Shown here in pieces: positions 36,876 to 44,254 of a stretch of DNA of 64,000 nt; position 1 is the first letter of the stretch, and the number at the start of each line of letters is the position of its first letter. The notes under the pieces were generated by a model that made no database searches, was not told the origin of the DNA, and saw only the letters and a program-made list of their open reading frames with translations. The translations under genes were made by a program, and so were the position numbers. Source of the DNA: Streptomyces sp. G-G2 (GTDB taxonomy: Bacteria > Actinomycetota > Actinomycetes > Streptomycetales > Streptomycetaceae); assembly GCF_030063135.1 (NCBI RefSeq), contig NZ_JASISO010000011.1:62001-126000 (forward strand), read 5' to 3'.

Positions 36876-37730
36876 TCAGGCGAGCGAGGCGGCGATCGCG
36901 TCGGCCACCGGGGTGGTCGGGCGGCCGATGAGGCGTGCCAGGTCCCCGCTGGTGCCCGCGAGGCGGCCGCGCCCGATGGCCGCGTCCACGTCGACGAGGA
37001 TGGCCGCGAAGCCTTCCGGGACACCGGCGCCGGTCAGCACCTTGAGGTGCTCCTCCGCCGGGACCGCCGCGTAGACGACCTCGCGGCCGGAGCGCGCCGC
37101 GACCTCGGCCGCGTACTCGGCCAGGCTCCAGGCGGTGTCGCCGCTCAGCTCGTACGTGCGGTTCAGGTGGCCCTCGCCGGTCACCGCGACGGCCGCGGCG
37201 GCGGCGTAGTCGGCGCGCGCCGCGGAGGCGATCCGGCCCTCGCCCGCGCTGGCGACGACCGCGCCGTGCTCCAGTACGTTCCCCAGCTGAGCGGTGTAGT
37301 TCTCGTGGTACCAGCCGTTGCGCAGGAAGGTGTAGGGCAGCCCGGAGCCGAGGATGAGCCGCTCGGTGATCCGGTGCTCGGCGGCGAGGTCGAAGTCCGC
37401 CTCGGGGCCGCCGAGGATCCCGGTGTAGGCGAGCTGGGCGACCCCGGCGGCCTTGGCGGCCCCGATCACGGCGGTGTGCTGCGGGACCCGGCGGCCGACC
37501 TCGCTGCCGGAGATCATCAGCACCCGGTCCCCGGCGCGGAAGGCGCCGTCCAGGCTTGCGGGGTCGTCGTAGTCGGCGACGCGCACCTCGATCCCGCGCT
37601 CGGCGAGGTCTGCGGCCTTCTCCTTGTTCCGGACGACGACGGCGATCCCCTCGGCGGGGACGGTGGCCAGAAGTTCTTCCAGGACCAGACGGCCGAGGGC
37701 TCCGGTGGCTCCGGTGACGACGATGCTCAT
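36876..37730 (-). CDS. NmrA/QorB-like NAD(P)H-binding oxidoreductase
   Basis: The 284-residue product has the atypical short-chain dehydrogenase fold of the NmrA/QorB group. The dinucleotide-binding loop is SIVVTGATGALGRLVLEELL at the N-terminus. Next come an LRNGWYHENY segment near residue 138 and an SAARADYAAAAAVAVTGEG region near 170. QorB-type members reduce quinones with NADPH; NmrA-type members sense the nucleotide without catalysis. The gene is divergent from an HxlR-type regulator that is 92 bases away, with palindromes between them, so it is very likely the regulated target. Activity on quinones is inference. Confidence 0.88.
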   Translation of the reverse strand: MSIVVTGATGALGRLVLEELLATVPAEGIAVVVRNKEKAADLAERGIEVRVADYDDPASLDGAFRAGDRVLMISGSEVGRRVPQHTAVIGAAKAAGVAQLAYTGILGGPEADFDLAAEHRITERLILGSGLPYTFLRNGWYHENYTAQLGNVLEHGAVVASAGEGRIASAARADYAAAAAVAVTGEGHLNRTYELSGDTAWSLAEYAAEVAARSGREVVYAAVPAEEHLKVLTGAGVPEGFAAILVDVDAAIGRGRLAGTSGDLARLIGRPTTPVADAIAASLA

Positions 37731-37783
37731 GACGCGCTCCTTGGGTCCTTCGGATTGATGACACCACCCTACGGAAGGCGCTA

Positions 37784-37817
37784 ACTATTATATAGTACCC
37801 ACTTGGAAGTAAGGTAC
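37784..37817. promoter_or_regulatory. Dyad operators between the oxidoreductase and HxlR genes
   Basis: Two dyads lie side by side. ACTAT-TAT-ATAGT is at 37784-37796. GTACC and GGTAC flank a central ACTTGGAAGT at 37795-37817. The second ends 4 bases before the HxlR ATG. Such symmetric sites with ACTT/AAGT cores are typical of HxlR (DUF24) regulators, so autorepression plus control of the divergent gene is likely. Confidence 0.7.
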
Positions 37818-37821
37818 TGGC

Positions 37822-38232
37822 ATGGGAGTAAGTGGTGTCAGTGCCGAGAGTTTCAGTGCCGAGAGTGTCCGGGCCGTGAGCGTCAAGGCCCCGATGTGTC
37901 CCTCGCGGGGCGTCCTGGAGCACGTCACCAGCCGCTGGGGGGTCCTGATCCTCGCCGCGCTGGTGGAGCGCTCGTACCGGTTCAGCGAACTGCGCCGGGA
38001 GGTGGGCGGGGTCAGCGAGAAGATGCTGGCCCAGACCCTCCAGACGCTGGAGCGGGACGGGTTCGTCCTGCGGGTCGCCCGCCCGGTGATCCCGCCGCGC
38101 GTGGACTACTCGCTCACCGAGCTGGGGCGCGAGGCCGCCGAGCAGGTGTGGGGGCTGGCCCGCTGGACGGAACGCCGGCTGGGCGCGGTGCAGGCCGCCC
38201 GGGCGGAGTACGACGGAGCCCGGACCCCGTGA
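37822..38232 (+). CDS. HxlR-type (DUF24) winged-helix regulator
   Basis: The 136-residue product has the HxlR winged helix-turn-helix at about residues 30-115: SRWGVLILAALVERSYRFSE, then LRREVGGVSEKMLAQTLQTL, then a wing with PPRVDYSLTELGRE. Cys26 (APMCPSRG) sits where redox-sensing members such as QorR and HypR have their reactive Cys, so it may sense quinones or aldehydes. The N-terminal 22 residues are an extension with repeated Ser-Val-Ser-Ala-Glu-like units. The gene is divergent from the NmrA/QorB-like gene. Its stop codon lies inside a hairpin terminator (38216-38249). Confidence 0.88.
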   Translation: MGVSGVSAESFSAESVRAVSVKAPMCPSRGVLEHVTSRWGVLILAALVERSYRFSELRREVGGVSEKMLAQTLQTLERDGFVLRVARPVIPPRVDYSLTELGREAAEQVWGLARWTERRLGAVQAARAEYDGARTP

Positions 38233-38249
38233 GGACGGGATCCGGGCTC
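38216..38249 (+). terminator. Hairpin terminator overlapping the HxlR stop codon
   Basis: GAGCCCGGACCCCGT (38216-38230) pairs with ACGGGATCCGGGCTC (38235-38249), a 15-bp stem with one G-U pair and a four-base loop. The TGA at 38230-38232 is within it. It separates HxlR from convergent korB. Confidence 0.8.
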
Positions 38250-38279
38250 GGCGCGTGCGGGGGCTCGTCCCGCGTCGGC

Positions 38280-39350
38280 TCAGCCGACGACGGTCCAGTT
38301 GTCGGTGCCGGCGAGGAGGGCGGTGAGGTCGCCCTTGCCGTGCTGTTCGACGGCCGTGTCGAGCTGGTCGGCCATCTGGGTGTCGTAGACCGCCCGTTCG
38401 ACGCTGCGGAACACGCCGATGGGGGTGTGGTGCAGGGTGTCGGGGTCGGCGAGGCGGGACAGTGCGAACGCGTTGGTCGGTGACGTGGTGTGCGCGTCGT
38501 GGACCAGGATGTCCGCCTCGTTGGCCGGGGTGACGGCCACGACGCGGAGGTCTCCGGTGGCGGGGTCGCGGACGACGCCCTTGGCGTTGTCGGCGCCGAA
38601 ACGGATGGGCTGCCCGTGGGTGAGGCGGATGACGGCTTCCTGGGCCTGTTCCTGGTCCTTGAGGACCTCGAAGGCGCCGTCGTTGAAGATGTTGCAGTTC
38701 TGGTAGATCTCCACCAGGGCGGTGCCCTGGTGGTCGGCGGCGGCCCGCAGGACCTCGGTGAGGTGCTTGCGGTCGGAGTCGACGGTGCGGGCGACGAAGC
38801 TGGCCTCGGCGCCGATCGCGAGGGAGACCGGGTTGAACGGCGCGTCCAGGGACCCCATCGGGGAGGACTTGGTGAGCTTGCCGACCTCGCTGGTGGGCGA
38901 GTACTGGCCCTTGGTCAGACCGTAGATCCGGTTGTTGAACAGCAGGATCTTGAGGTTGACGTTGCGGCGCAGGGCGTGGATGAGGTGGTTGCCGCCGATG
39001 GACAGCGCGTCGCCGTCACCGGTGACCACCCACACGGACAGGTCCCGGCGCGAGGACGCCAGGCCGGTCGCGATCGCGGGGGCGCGGCCGTGGATGGAGT
39101 GCATCCCGTAGGTGTTCATGTAGTACGGGAACCGGGAGGAGCAGCCGATCCCGGAGACGAAGACGATGTTCTCCTTCGCCAGACCGAGTTCGGGCATGAA
39201 GCCCTGGACGGCGGCGAGGACGGCGTAGTCGCCGCAGCCGGGGCACCAGCGGACTTCCTGGTCGGACTTGAAGTCCTTCATCGACTGCTTGGCCTCGGCC
39301 TTGGGGACCAGTGACAGCAGCGTCGGCGTCTGGGCGGGTGCTTCAGTCAT
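38280..39350 (-). CDS. korB: 2-oxoacid:ferredoxin oxidoreductase, beta subunit
   Basis: The 356-residue subunit binds thiamine diphosphate: GDGDALSIGGNHLIHALRRN is the TPP/metal motif, and NNRIYGLTKGQYSPTS follows. The Cys residues of the cluster are in VRWCPGCGDYAV and GIGCSSRFPYY. With KorA it oxidises a 2-oxoacid, most likely 2-oxoglutarate as in mycobacterial KorAB, to the acyl-CoA and CO2 and reduces ferredoxin. Neither subunit carries a built-in polyferredoxin domain, so a separate ferredoxin must take the electrons. The ATG lies 8 bases inside the end of korA, which indicates translational coupling. It converges with the HxlR gene. Confidence 0.93.
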   Translation of the reverse strand: MTEAPAQTPTLLSLVPKAEAKQSMKDFKSDQEVRWCPGCGDYAVLAAVQGFMPELGLAKENIVFVSGIGCSSRFPYYMNTYGMHSIHGRAPAIATGLASSRRDLSVWVVTGDGDALSIGGNHLIHALRRNVNLKILLFNNRIYGLTKGQYSPTSEVGKLTKSSPMGSLDAPFNPVSLAIGAEASFVARTVDSDRKHLTEVLRAAADHQGTALVEIYQNCNIFNDGAFEVLKDQEQAQEAVIRLTHGQPIRFGADNAKGVVRDPATGDLRVVAVTPANEADILVHDAHTTSPTNAFALSRLADPDTLHHTPIGVFRSVERAVYDTQMADQLDTAVEQHGKGDLTALLAGTDNWTVVG

Positions 39351-41283
39351 CGATGGCCTCCTTGAGGACCGTGGCGAGCTGCTCGGCCTTGAAGGGCATG
39401 CCGTTGACCTGCGTGTACGAGCGGGCGTCGACGAGGTACTTGGCGCGCAGCAGCATCGCGAGCTGGCCGAGGTTCATCTCCGGGACCACGACCTTGTCGT
39501 AGCGGGCCAGGACCTCCCCGAGGTTCTTGGGGAAGGGGTTGAGGTGGCGCAGGTGCGCCTGCGCGATCGGCAACCCGGCCAGTCGCAGGCGGCGCACGGC
39601 CGCCGTGATCGGCCCGTAGGTGGACCCCCAGCCCAGCACCAGCGTGGTCGCCTGCTCCGGGTCGTCGACGTCGAGGTCGGGGACCTGGATGCCGTCGATC
39701 TTGGCCTGGCGGGTGCGGACCATGAAGTCGTGGTTGGCCGGGTCGTAGGAGATGTTCCCGGTGCCGTCCTGCTTCTCGATCCCGCCGATGCGGTGCTCCA
39801 GGCCCGGGGTGCCGGGGACCGCCCAGGGGCGGGCCAGGGTCTGCGGGTCCCGCTTGTAGGGCCAGAAGACCTCGGTGCCGTCGGCGAGCTGGTGGTTGGG
39901 GCCGTCCTGGAAGGGGACCCGCAGGTCGGGCAGGTCGCTGACGTTCGGGATCCGCCAGGGCTCGGAGCCGTTGGCGAGGTAGCCGTCGGAGAGCAGGAAC
40001 ACCGGCGTGCGGTAGGTCAGCGCGATCCGCGCCGCGTCCAGGGCCGCGTCGAAACAGTCGGCCGGGGTGCGCGGGGCGACGATCGGGACCGGCGCTTCAC
40101 CGTTGCGCCCGAACATGGCCTGGAGCAGGTCGGCCTGCTCCGTCTTGGTCGGCAGGCCCGTGGAGGGGCCGCCGCGCTGGATGTCCACGATCAGCAGCGG
40201 CAGCTCCAGGGACACCGCCAGCCCGATCGTCTCCGACTTCAGCGCCACACCCGGGCCGGACGTGGTGGTCACCGCGAGGGACCCGCCGAACGCCGCGCCC
40301 AGTGCCGCGCCGATCCCGGCGATCTCGTCCTCGGCCTGGAAGGTGCGCACCCCGAAGTTCTTGTGCCGGGACAGTTCGTGCAGGATGTCGGACGCCGGGG
40401 TGATGGGGTACGAGCCCAGGTACAGCGGCAGATCGGCCTGCTGCCCGGCCGCGATCAGCCCGTAGGACAGCGCCAGGTTCCCCGAGATGTTGCGGTACGT
40501 ACCGGTGGGGAACGCCTTCGTCGCCGGAGCCACCTCGTAGGACACGGCGAAGTCCTCGGTGGTCTCGCCGAAGTTCCAGCCCGCCCGGAAGGCGGTCACG
40601 TTCGCCTCCGCGATCTGCGGCTTCTTCGCGAACTTCGACCGCAGGAACGCCTCCGTGCCCTCGGTCGGCCGGTGGTACATCCACGACAGCAGACCCAGCG
40701 CGAACATGTTCTTGCTGCGCTCGGCCTCCTTGCGGGAGAGCCCGTAGTCCTTCAGCGCCTCCACCGTCAGCGTGGTCAGCGGCACCGGGTGCACGTTGTA
40801 GGCCTCCAGCGAGCCGTCCTCCAGGGGAGAGACCGCGTAGCCGACCTTGGCCATGGGGCGCTTGGTGAACTCATCGGTGTTCACGATGATCTCCGCGCCG
40901 CGCGGGACGTCCGCGATGTTCGCCTTCAGCGCCGCCGGGTTCATCGCGACCAGCACGTTCGGCGCGTCACCGGGGGTGAGGATGTCGTGATCGGCGAAGT
41001 GCAGCTGGAAGGAGGAGACGCCGGGCAGGGTTCCGGCAGGAGCCCGGATCTCGGCCGGGAAGTTCGGCAGCGTCGAAAGATCGTTGCCGAAGGACGCGGT
41101 CTCGGACGTGAAACGGTCACCCGTGAGCTGCATGCCGTCACCCGAGTCACCCGCGAAACGGATGATCACGCGGTCGAGCCGACGGACTTCCTTGGTACCG
41201 GCCGCGGCCGTGCGCTGTCCACCGACAACAGCGCCTCCGGCCCCGTCGGCCTGCTCGGCTGGGCTACTGACCTGGCTGGTCAC
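39343..41283 (-). CDS. korA: 2-oxoacid:ferredoxin oxidoreductase, alpha (gamma-alpha fused) subunit
   Basis: The 646-residue subunit joins an N-terminal gamma domain (VIIRFAGDSGDGMQLTGDRF, residues 39-58) to the alpha (pyrimidine-binding) domain, which starts near GNLALSYGLIAAGQQADLPL and has SYPITPASDIL and FQAEDEIAGIGAALGAAFGG. This two-subunit layout is the one of actinobacterial KorAB. The GTG at 41283 follows an unusually strong ribosome-binding site, AAGGAGGT (41292-41299 on the opposite strand), spaced by 8 bases. The first 30 residues are a non-conserved Ala/Gly-rich head. It is the first gene of the korA-korB operon, upstream of which lie dyads at 41366-41398. Confidence 0.93.
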   Translation of the reverse strand: MTSQVSSPAEQADGAGGAVVGGQRTAAAGTKEVRRLDRVIIRFAGDSGDGMQLTGDRFTSETASFGNDLSTLPNFPAEIRAPAGTLPGVSSFQLHFADHDILTPGDAPNVLVAMNPAALKANIADVPRGAEIIVNTDEFTKRPMAKVGYAVSPLEDGSLEAYNVHPVPLTTLTVEALKDYGLSRKEAERSKNMFALGLLSWMYHRPTEGTEAFLRSKFAKKPQIAEANVTAFRAGWNFGETTEDFAVSYEVAPATKAFPTGTYRNISGNLALSYGLIAAGQQADLPLYLGSYPITPASDILHELSRHKNFGVRTFQAEDEIAGIGAALGAAFGGSLAVTTTSGPGVALKSETIGLAVSLELPLLIVDIQRGGPSTGLPTKTEQADLLQAMFGRNGEAPVPIVAPRTPADCFDAALDAARIALTYRTPVFLLSDGYLANGSEPWRIPNVSDLPDLRVPFQDGPNHQLADGTEVFWPYKRDPQTLARPWAVPGTPGLEHRIGGIEKQDGTGNISYDPANHDFMVRTRQAKIDGIQVPDLDVDDPEQATTLVLGWGSTYGPITAAVRRLRLAGLPIAQAHLRHLNPFPKNLGEVLARYDKVVVPEMNLGQLAMLLRAKYLVDARSYTQVNGMPFKAEQLATVLKEAIDD

Positions 41284-41365
41284 TGAACTGGACCTCCTTC
41301 GAGGCGTGGCGTTCGCAAGGCCAACCCTACGTCGGTAAGGGTGTCCTTCCTTGAGCCGCTCATAT

Positions 41366-41398
41366 TCTGGACCGTCCCGTGAGACGGTCTGGTCCAGA
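41366..41398. promoter_or_regulatory. Dyad in the korA promoter region
   Basis: Nested symmetry is seen: GACCGTC (41370-41376) with GACGGTC (41383-41389), and TCTGGACC (41366-41373) with GGTCCAGA (41391-41398). It lies about 85-115 bases before the korA start. It may be an operator or an alternative leader fold; the regulator is unknown. Confidence 0.5.
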
Positions 41399-41475
41399 GT
41401 GTCCCCTGCCTGGCAAATAGCCCTCCAAGGGACACTCCACCATCACATTCTTTTGACACCCGACGTCGTCATTAC

Positions 41476-41490
41476 CTGACAGGGTGTCAG
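41476..41490 (-). terminator. Short hairpin after the response regulator gene
   Basis: CTGACA and TGTCAG form a 6-bp stem around GGG, five bases past the regulator's stop on the minus strand. It is small, so termination there is only possible. Confidence 0.4.
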
Positions 41491-41494
41491 TCAA

Positions 41495-42166
41495 TCAAGA
41501 TCGCAGGTAAGTGAGGACGGCGAGCACGCGCCGGTGATCCCCGTCACTCGGCGACAGGCCGAGCTTCATGAAGATGTTGCTGACGTGCTTCTCCACCGCT
41601 CCGTCGCTGACCACCAGCTGCTTGGCCACGGCGGAATTCGTCCGGCCCTCGGCCATCAGCCCCAGCACTTCGCGCTCGCGCGGCGTCAGCCCCGCCAGCA
41701 CGTCCTGCTTGCGGCTGCGGCCCAGGAGCTGGGCGACCACCTCGGGGTCCAGGGCCGTGCCGCCCCGGGCCACCCGGACCACCGCGTCGAGGAACTCCCG
41801 CACCTCGGCCACCCGGTCCTTGAGCAGGTACCCCACCCCGGTGCTGGACCCGGCCAGCAGCTCGGTGGCGTACTGCTCCTCCACGTACTGGGACAGCACG
41901 AGCACCCCGATCCCGGGGTAGTCCTTGCGCAGCCGTACGGCCGCCCGCACCCCCTCGTCGGTGTGGGTCGGCGGCATCCGTACGTCCGCCACCACCACGT
42001 CCGGCAGCGCGTCCTGCGCCGCCAGCTCCGCCACTGTCTTGATCAGGGCTTCCGCGTCCCCGACGCCTGCGACGACGTCATGCCCCCGGTCGGTCAGCAA
42101 CCTGGTCAGGCCCTCACGCAGCAGCACTGAATCCTCGGCGATGACCACCCGCACCCTGTCTTCCAC
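41495..42166 (-). CDS. NarL/FixJ-type response regulator
   Basis: The 223-residue product has a receiver domain at residues 5-125 with acidic residues Glu11 and Asp12 and the phosphorylated Asp61 (VVVADVRMPP). The switch Thr/Ser is Ser87 (LVLSQYVEE). A LuxR-type helix-turn-helix at about 150-215 follows (LTPREREVLGLMAEGRTNSA to VEKHVSNIFMKLGL). It is a DNA-binding transcription regulator. The GTG at 42166 is the start, with a GGGAG site 11 bases upstream. It lies downstream of two paralogous histidine kinase genes on the same strand, separated from the first by 308 bases of repeat-rich DNA. Both kinases could act on it. Confidence 0.92.
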   Translation of the reverse strand: MEDRVRVVIAEDSVLLREGLTRLLTDRGHDVVAGVGDAEALIKTVAELAAQDALPDVVVADVRMPPTHTDEGVRAAVRLRKDYPGIGVLVLSQYVEEQYATELLAGSSTGVGYLLKDRVAEVREFLDAVVRVARGGTALDPEVVAQLLGRSRKQDVLAGLTPREREVLGLMAEGRTNSAVAKQLVVSDGAVEKHVSNIFMKLGLSPSDGDHRRVLAVLTYLRS

Positions 42167-42474
42167 GACTCAGCAGCTCCCGCGTCCCTCGTTGTCGATC
42201 CCTGGCACAGCCAAGCATCCCAGCCTCGGGGCCGGGTCAAGGCCGGTCCGGGCCTACGAATCGGCGTACGGGCGGTGTTTCGGGAGCGGCGGAGGGCGCG
42301 GGCCGCTCCGCGCGCCGCGAGGACCCACGACGCTCGACGCACGACGCACGACGCGGACGGGCCCCGGGGGAATCCCGGAGCCCGCCGCCGCGTCCCTCGC
42401 CTCGCCGGACGCCCTCGCCTCGCCGGACGCCCTCGCCTCACACGGCGTCCTCGCCTTGCACGGCCGTCCTCGCC
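42167..42474. other. 308-base spacer between kinase and regulator genes
   Basis: No gene is seen. The left 140 bases should hold the regulator's promoter. A run of ACGACGC-like short repeats lies at about 42329-42356. Five 18-bp repeat units follow (42394-42483). The region is long for a kinase-regulator pair, which are often overlapping. Confidence 0.6.
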
Positions 42475-42483
42475 TCACACCCG
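42394..42483. repeat. Five tandem 18-bp units overlapping the kinase stop codon
   Basis: Units start at 42394, 42412, 42430, 42448 and 42466. The first two are identical (CCCTCGCCTCGCCGGACG). The others drift (CACACGGC endings). The last runs into the 3' end of the kinase gene at 42475. Confidence 0.8.
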
Positions 42484-43797
42484 CCAGGGCAGCTCGGCGG
42501 TCGCCGTGGTCCCGCCGCCGGGGGGCGAGTCCAGGACCAGTACGCCGTCCACCGCGTCCAGCCGCTCCGCCAGGCCCGCCAGCCCCGTACCCGCCGAGGT
42601 GCTCGCGCCGCCCCGGCCGTCGTCGGCGACCTGGATCAGCAGCCGTTCCCCGGACTTCCACACGTCCACGCTCGCCATCCGGGCCCCCGAGTGCTTGCTG
42701 ACGTTCTGGAGCAGCTCGGAGACCGTGAAGTACGCGATCCCCTCGATCGCGGCCACCGGCCGCCCCGGCAGCTCCACGTGCACCCGGACCGGGACGGTGC
42801 AGCGCGAGGCCACCGACGACAGGGCCGCGTCGAGCCCCCGGTCGGTCAGCACCGCCGGGTGGATGCCGCGCGCCAGGTCCCGCAGCTCCTGGAGGGCGAT
42901 CTTCACCTCGCCGTGCGCCTCGTCCACCATGCGGGCCGCGGCCAGAGGGTCCTCGGAGAGCTTCTCCTTGGCCAGGCCCAGATCCATGGCGAGCGCGACC
43001 AGCCGGGCCTGGGCGCCGTCGTGCAGGTCGCGCTCGATCCGCCGCAGGTCGGCGGCGGCGGTGTCGACGACGATCCCGCGGTCCGTCTCCAGCTCGGTGA
43101 CGCGATGGGCCAGCCGGGACGGGCCCAGCAGGCCGCCGATCAGGATCCGGTCCACCGCGGCCAGGCCGTGGATCAGCCACGGCGTGACCAGGGTGAGGCC
43201 CAGCCCGACCACGAAGGTCAGGGCGATCATCGGCGGGGCGTCCAGGTAGAAGGTGTAGTCGTCACCGTTCTGGAAGAGCTGGAGCCCGGGCTGGTCGGTG
43301 AAGGCGGGGAAGACCCAGAACCACAGCGGGTAGGTGAGCATCGTCCAGCCGAGGGACCAGAAGGTCAGCGCCACGGTGAAGCCGAACATGGCCCACGGGA
43401 GGTGGATCACCGAGTACAGGACGTGCCGCCAGGCGCTGCCGCTCTTCAGCATCGCGCCCATGGCCGTGAGCGCCCCGCCGCCGCGCTCGATCCGCACCGG
43501 CTCCGGGTCGGAGATGTCCATCCCGAGCAGGGCGCGCGCCCGGGACCGCTCCAGGTGGCCGAAGCCGCGGGCCATCGCGAGTACGCCCGCCAGGACCGGT
43601 ACGCCGATGAACGTGACCAGGAGCCCGGCGCCGAGGGTCACTCCGGTGAGGGCGAGCGAGAAGTACAGGAGGCTCAGCGGCATCCCGATCAACAGGTGCC
43701 CGAACTCGCGCCAGGTCCGCCCCGCGAAGGGCGCCGTCAGCGTGGTGGGCACCCGGGCCCCCGCGCCGTCCGTACCCGAGCTGTAGCCGATCGCCAT
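42475..43797 (-). CDS. Sensor histidine kinase (HisKA_3 type), paralogue 1
   Basis: The 440-residue kinase has an N-terminal membrane sensor region with about five hydrophobic segments (roughly 38-75, 125-165 and 185-210). A HisKA_3 dimerisation domain follows with His259 in LRRIERDLHDGAQ. The ATP-binding domain has the N-box ELLQNVSKHSGAR, the G1 box VADDGRGGA and the G2 box GTGLAGLAERLDAVDG. It phosphorylates itself and passes the phosphate to a NarL-type regulator, most likely the one at 41495. The C-terminal half is nearly the same as that of paralogue 2 at 44255, so the two arose by duplication. An extracellular loop of about 30 residues near 165-185 is unique to this copy. Confidence 0.92.
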   Translation of the reverse strand: MAIGYSSGTDGAGARVPTTLTAPFAGRTWREFGHLLIGMPLSLLYFSLALTGVTLGAGLLVTFIGVPVLAGVLAMARGFGHLERSRARALLGMDISDPEPVRIERGGGALTAMGAMLKSGSAWRHVLYSVIHLPWAMFGFTVALTFWSLGWTMLTYPLWFWVFPAFTDQPGLQLFQNGDDYTFYLDAPPMIALTFVVGLGLTLVTPWLIHGLAAVDRILIGGLLGPSRLAHRVTELETDRGIVVDTAAADLRRIERDLHDGAQARLVALAMDLGLAKEKLSEDPLAAARMVDEAHGEVKIALQELRDLARGIHPAVLTDRGLDAALSSVASRCTVPVRVHVELPGRPVAAIEGIAYFTVSELLQNVSKHSGARMASVDVWKSGERLLIQVADDGRGGASTSAGTGLAGLAERLDAVDGVLVLDSPPGGGTTATAELPWRV

Positions 43798-43925
43798 GAT
43801 CCCGTCCCGTCCTCTTCCCGTGCCCTGCCTACTCCCTCAACCCTGTCTCCTCCCCACCCCCGCAACCATCCGGCACGTCGGCGTCCCCACCGGGGGGTTA
43901 TCCCCACCCCACCCCACCGCCCCCG

Positions 43926-44027
43926 CCCTCAATCGCCGGGCGGGCTGGATTCGCCCCGCCGGGCCCGGCCACGTCCGGTGGTCCGGCATCCGGGCCGGGC
44001 CCAGTCCAGCCCCGCCGGCGTTTGAGG
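43926..44027. repeat. Two inverted copies of the dispersed repeat
   Basis: CCCTCAATCGCCGGGCGGGCTGG (43926-43948) is in minus sense. TCCAGCCCCGCCGGCGTTTGAGG (44005-44027) is in plus sense. They can pair over about 22 bases and may end the paralogue 2 transcript. Confidence 0.8.
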
Positions 44028-44045
44028 CGCCCCCGGAGGGGAGTG

Positions 44046-44222
44046 CGGCCCGCGCATGCCTCCGGCGGGCCCTCAATCGCCGGGCGGGCTGGATCTCGCA
44101 CGCGGGCAAGCGGCCCGCGCATGCCTCCGGCGGGCCCTCAATCGCCGGGGGGGCTGGATCTCGCACGCGGGCAAGCGGCCCGCGCATGCCTCCGGCGGGC
44201 CCTCAATCGCCGGGCGGGCTGG
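44046..44222. repeat. 65-bp tandem repeat, 2.7 units
   Basis: Units start at 44046, 44111 and 44176. The first two differ by one base; the third stops after 47 bases. Each contains one minus-sense copy of the dispersed repeat (CCCTCAATCGCCGGGCGGGC) preceded by CGGCCCGCGCATGCCTCCGG. The near identity suggests recent amplification. Confidence 0.9.
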
Positions 44223-44254
44223 GTTCGCCGAAGGGCCCCGCGTCTCCGGGAAGG

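Larger units (their letters stand above)
43798..44254. other. 457-base spacer between the two kinase genes, mostly repeats
   Basis: No gene is seen. It holds dispersed repeat copies at 43926-43950 and 44005-44027, and a 65-bp tandem repeat at 44046-44222. Any promoter for paralogue 1 must lie in the first 120 bases or so; no clear boxes are visible. Confidence 0.65.

Noticed and set aside
42241..42475. Frameshifted C-terminal extension of kinase paralogue 1
   Set aside because: Another minus frame stays open across the 18-bp repeats, but both kinases end at the same place (TAELPWR), so the stop at 42475 is natural.
44046..44222. CRISPR array
   Set aside because: The repeats are direct 65-bp tandem units with no unique spacers and there are no cas genes.
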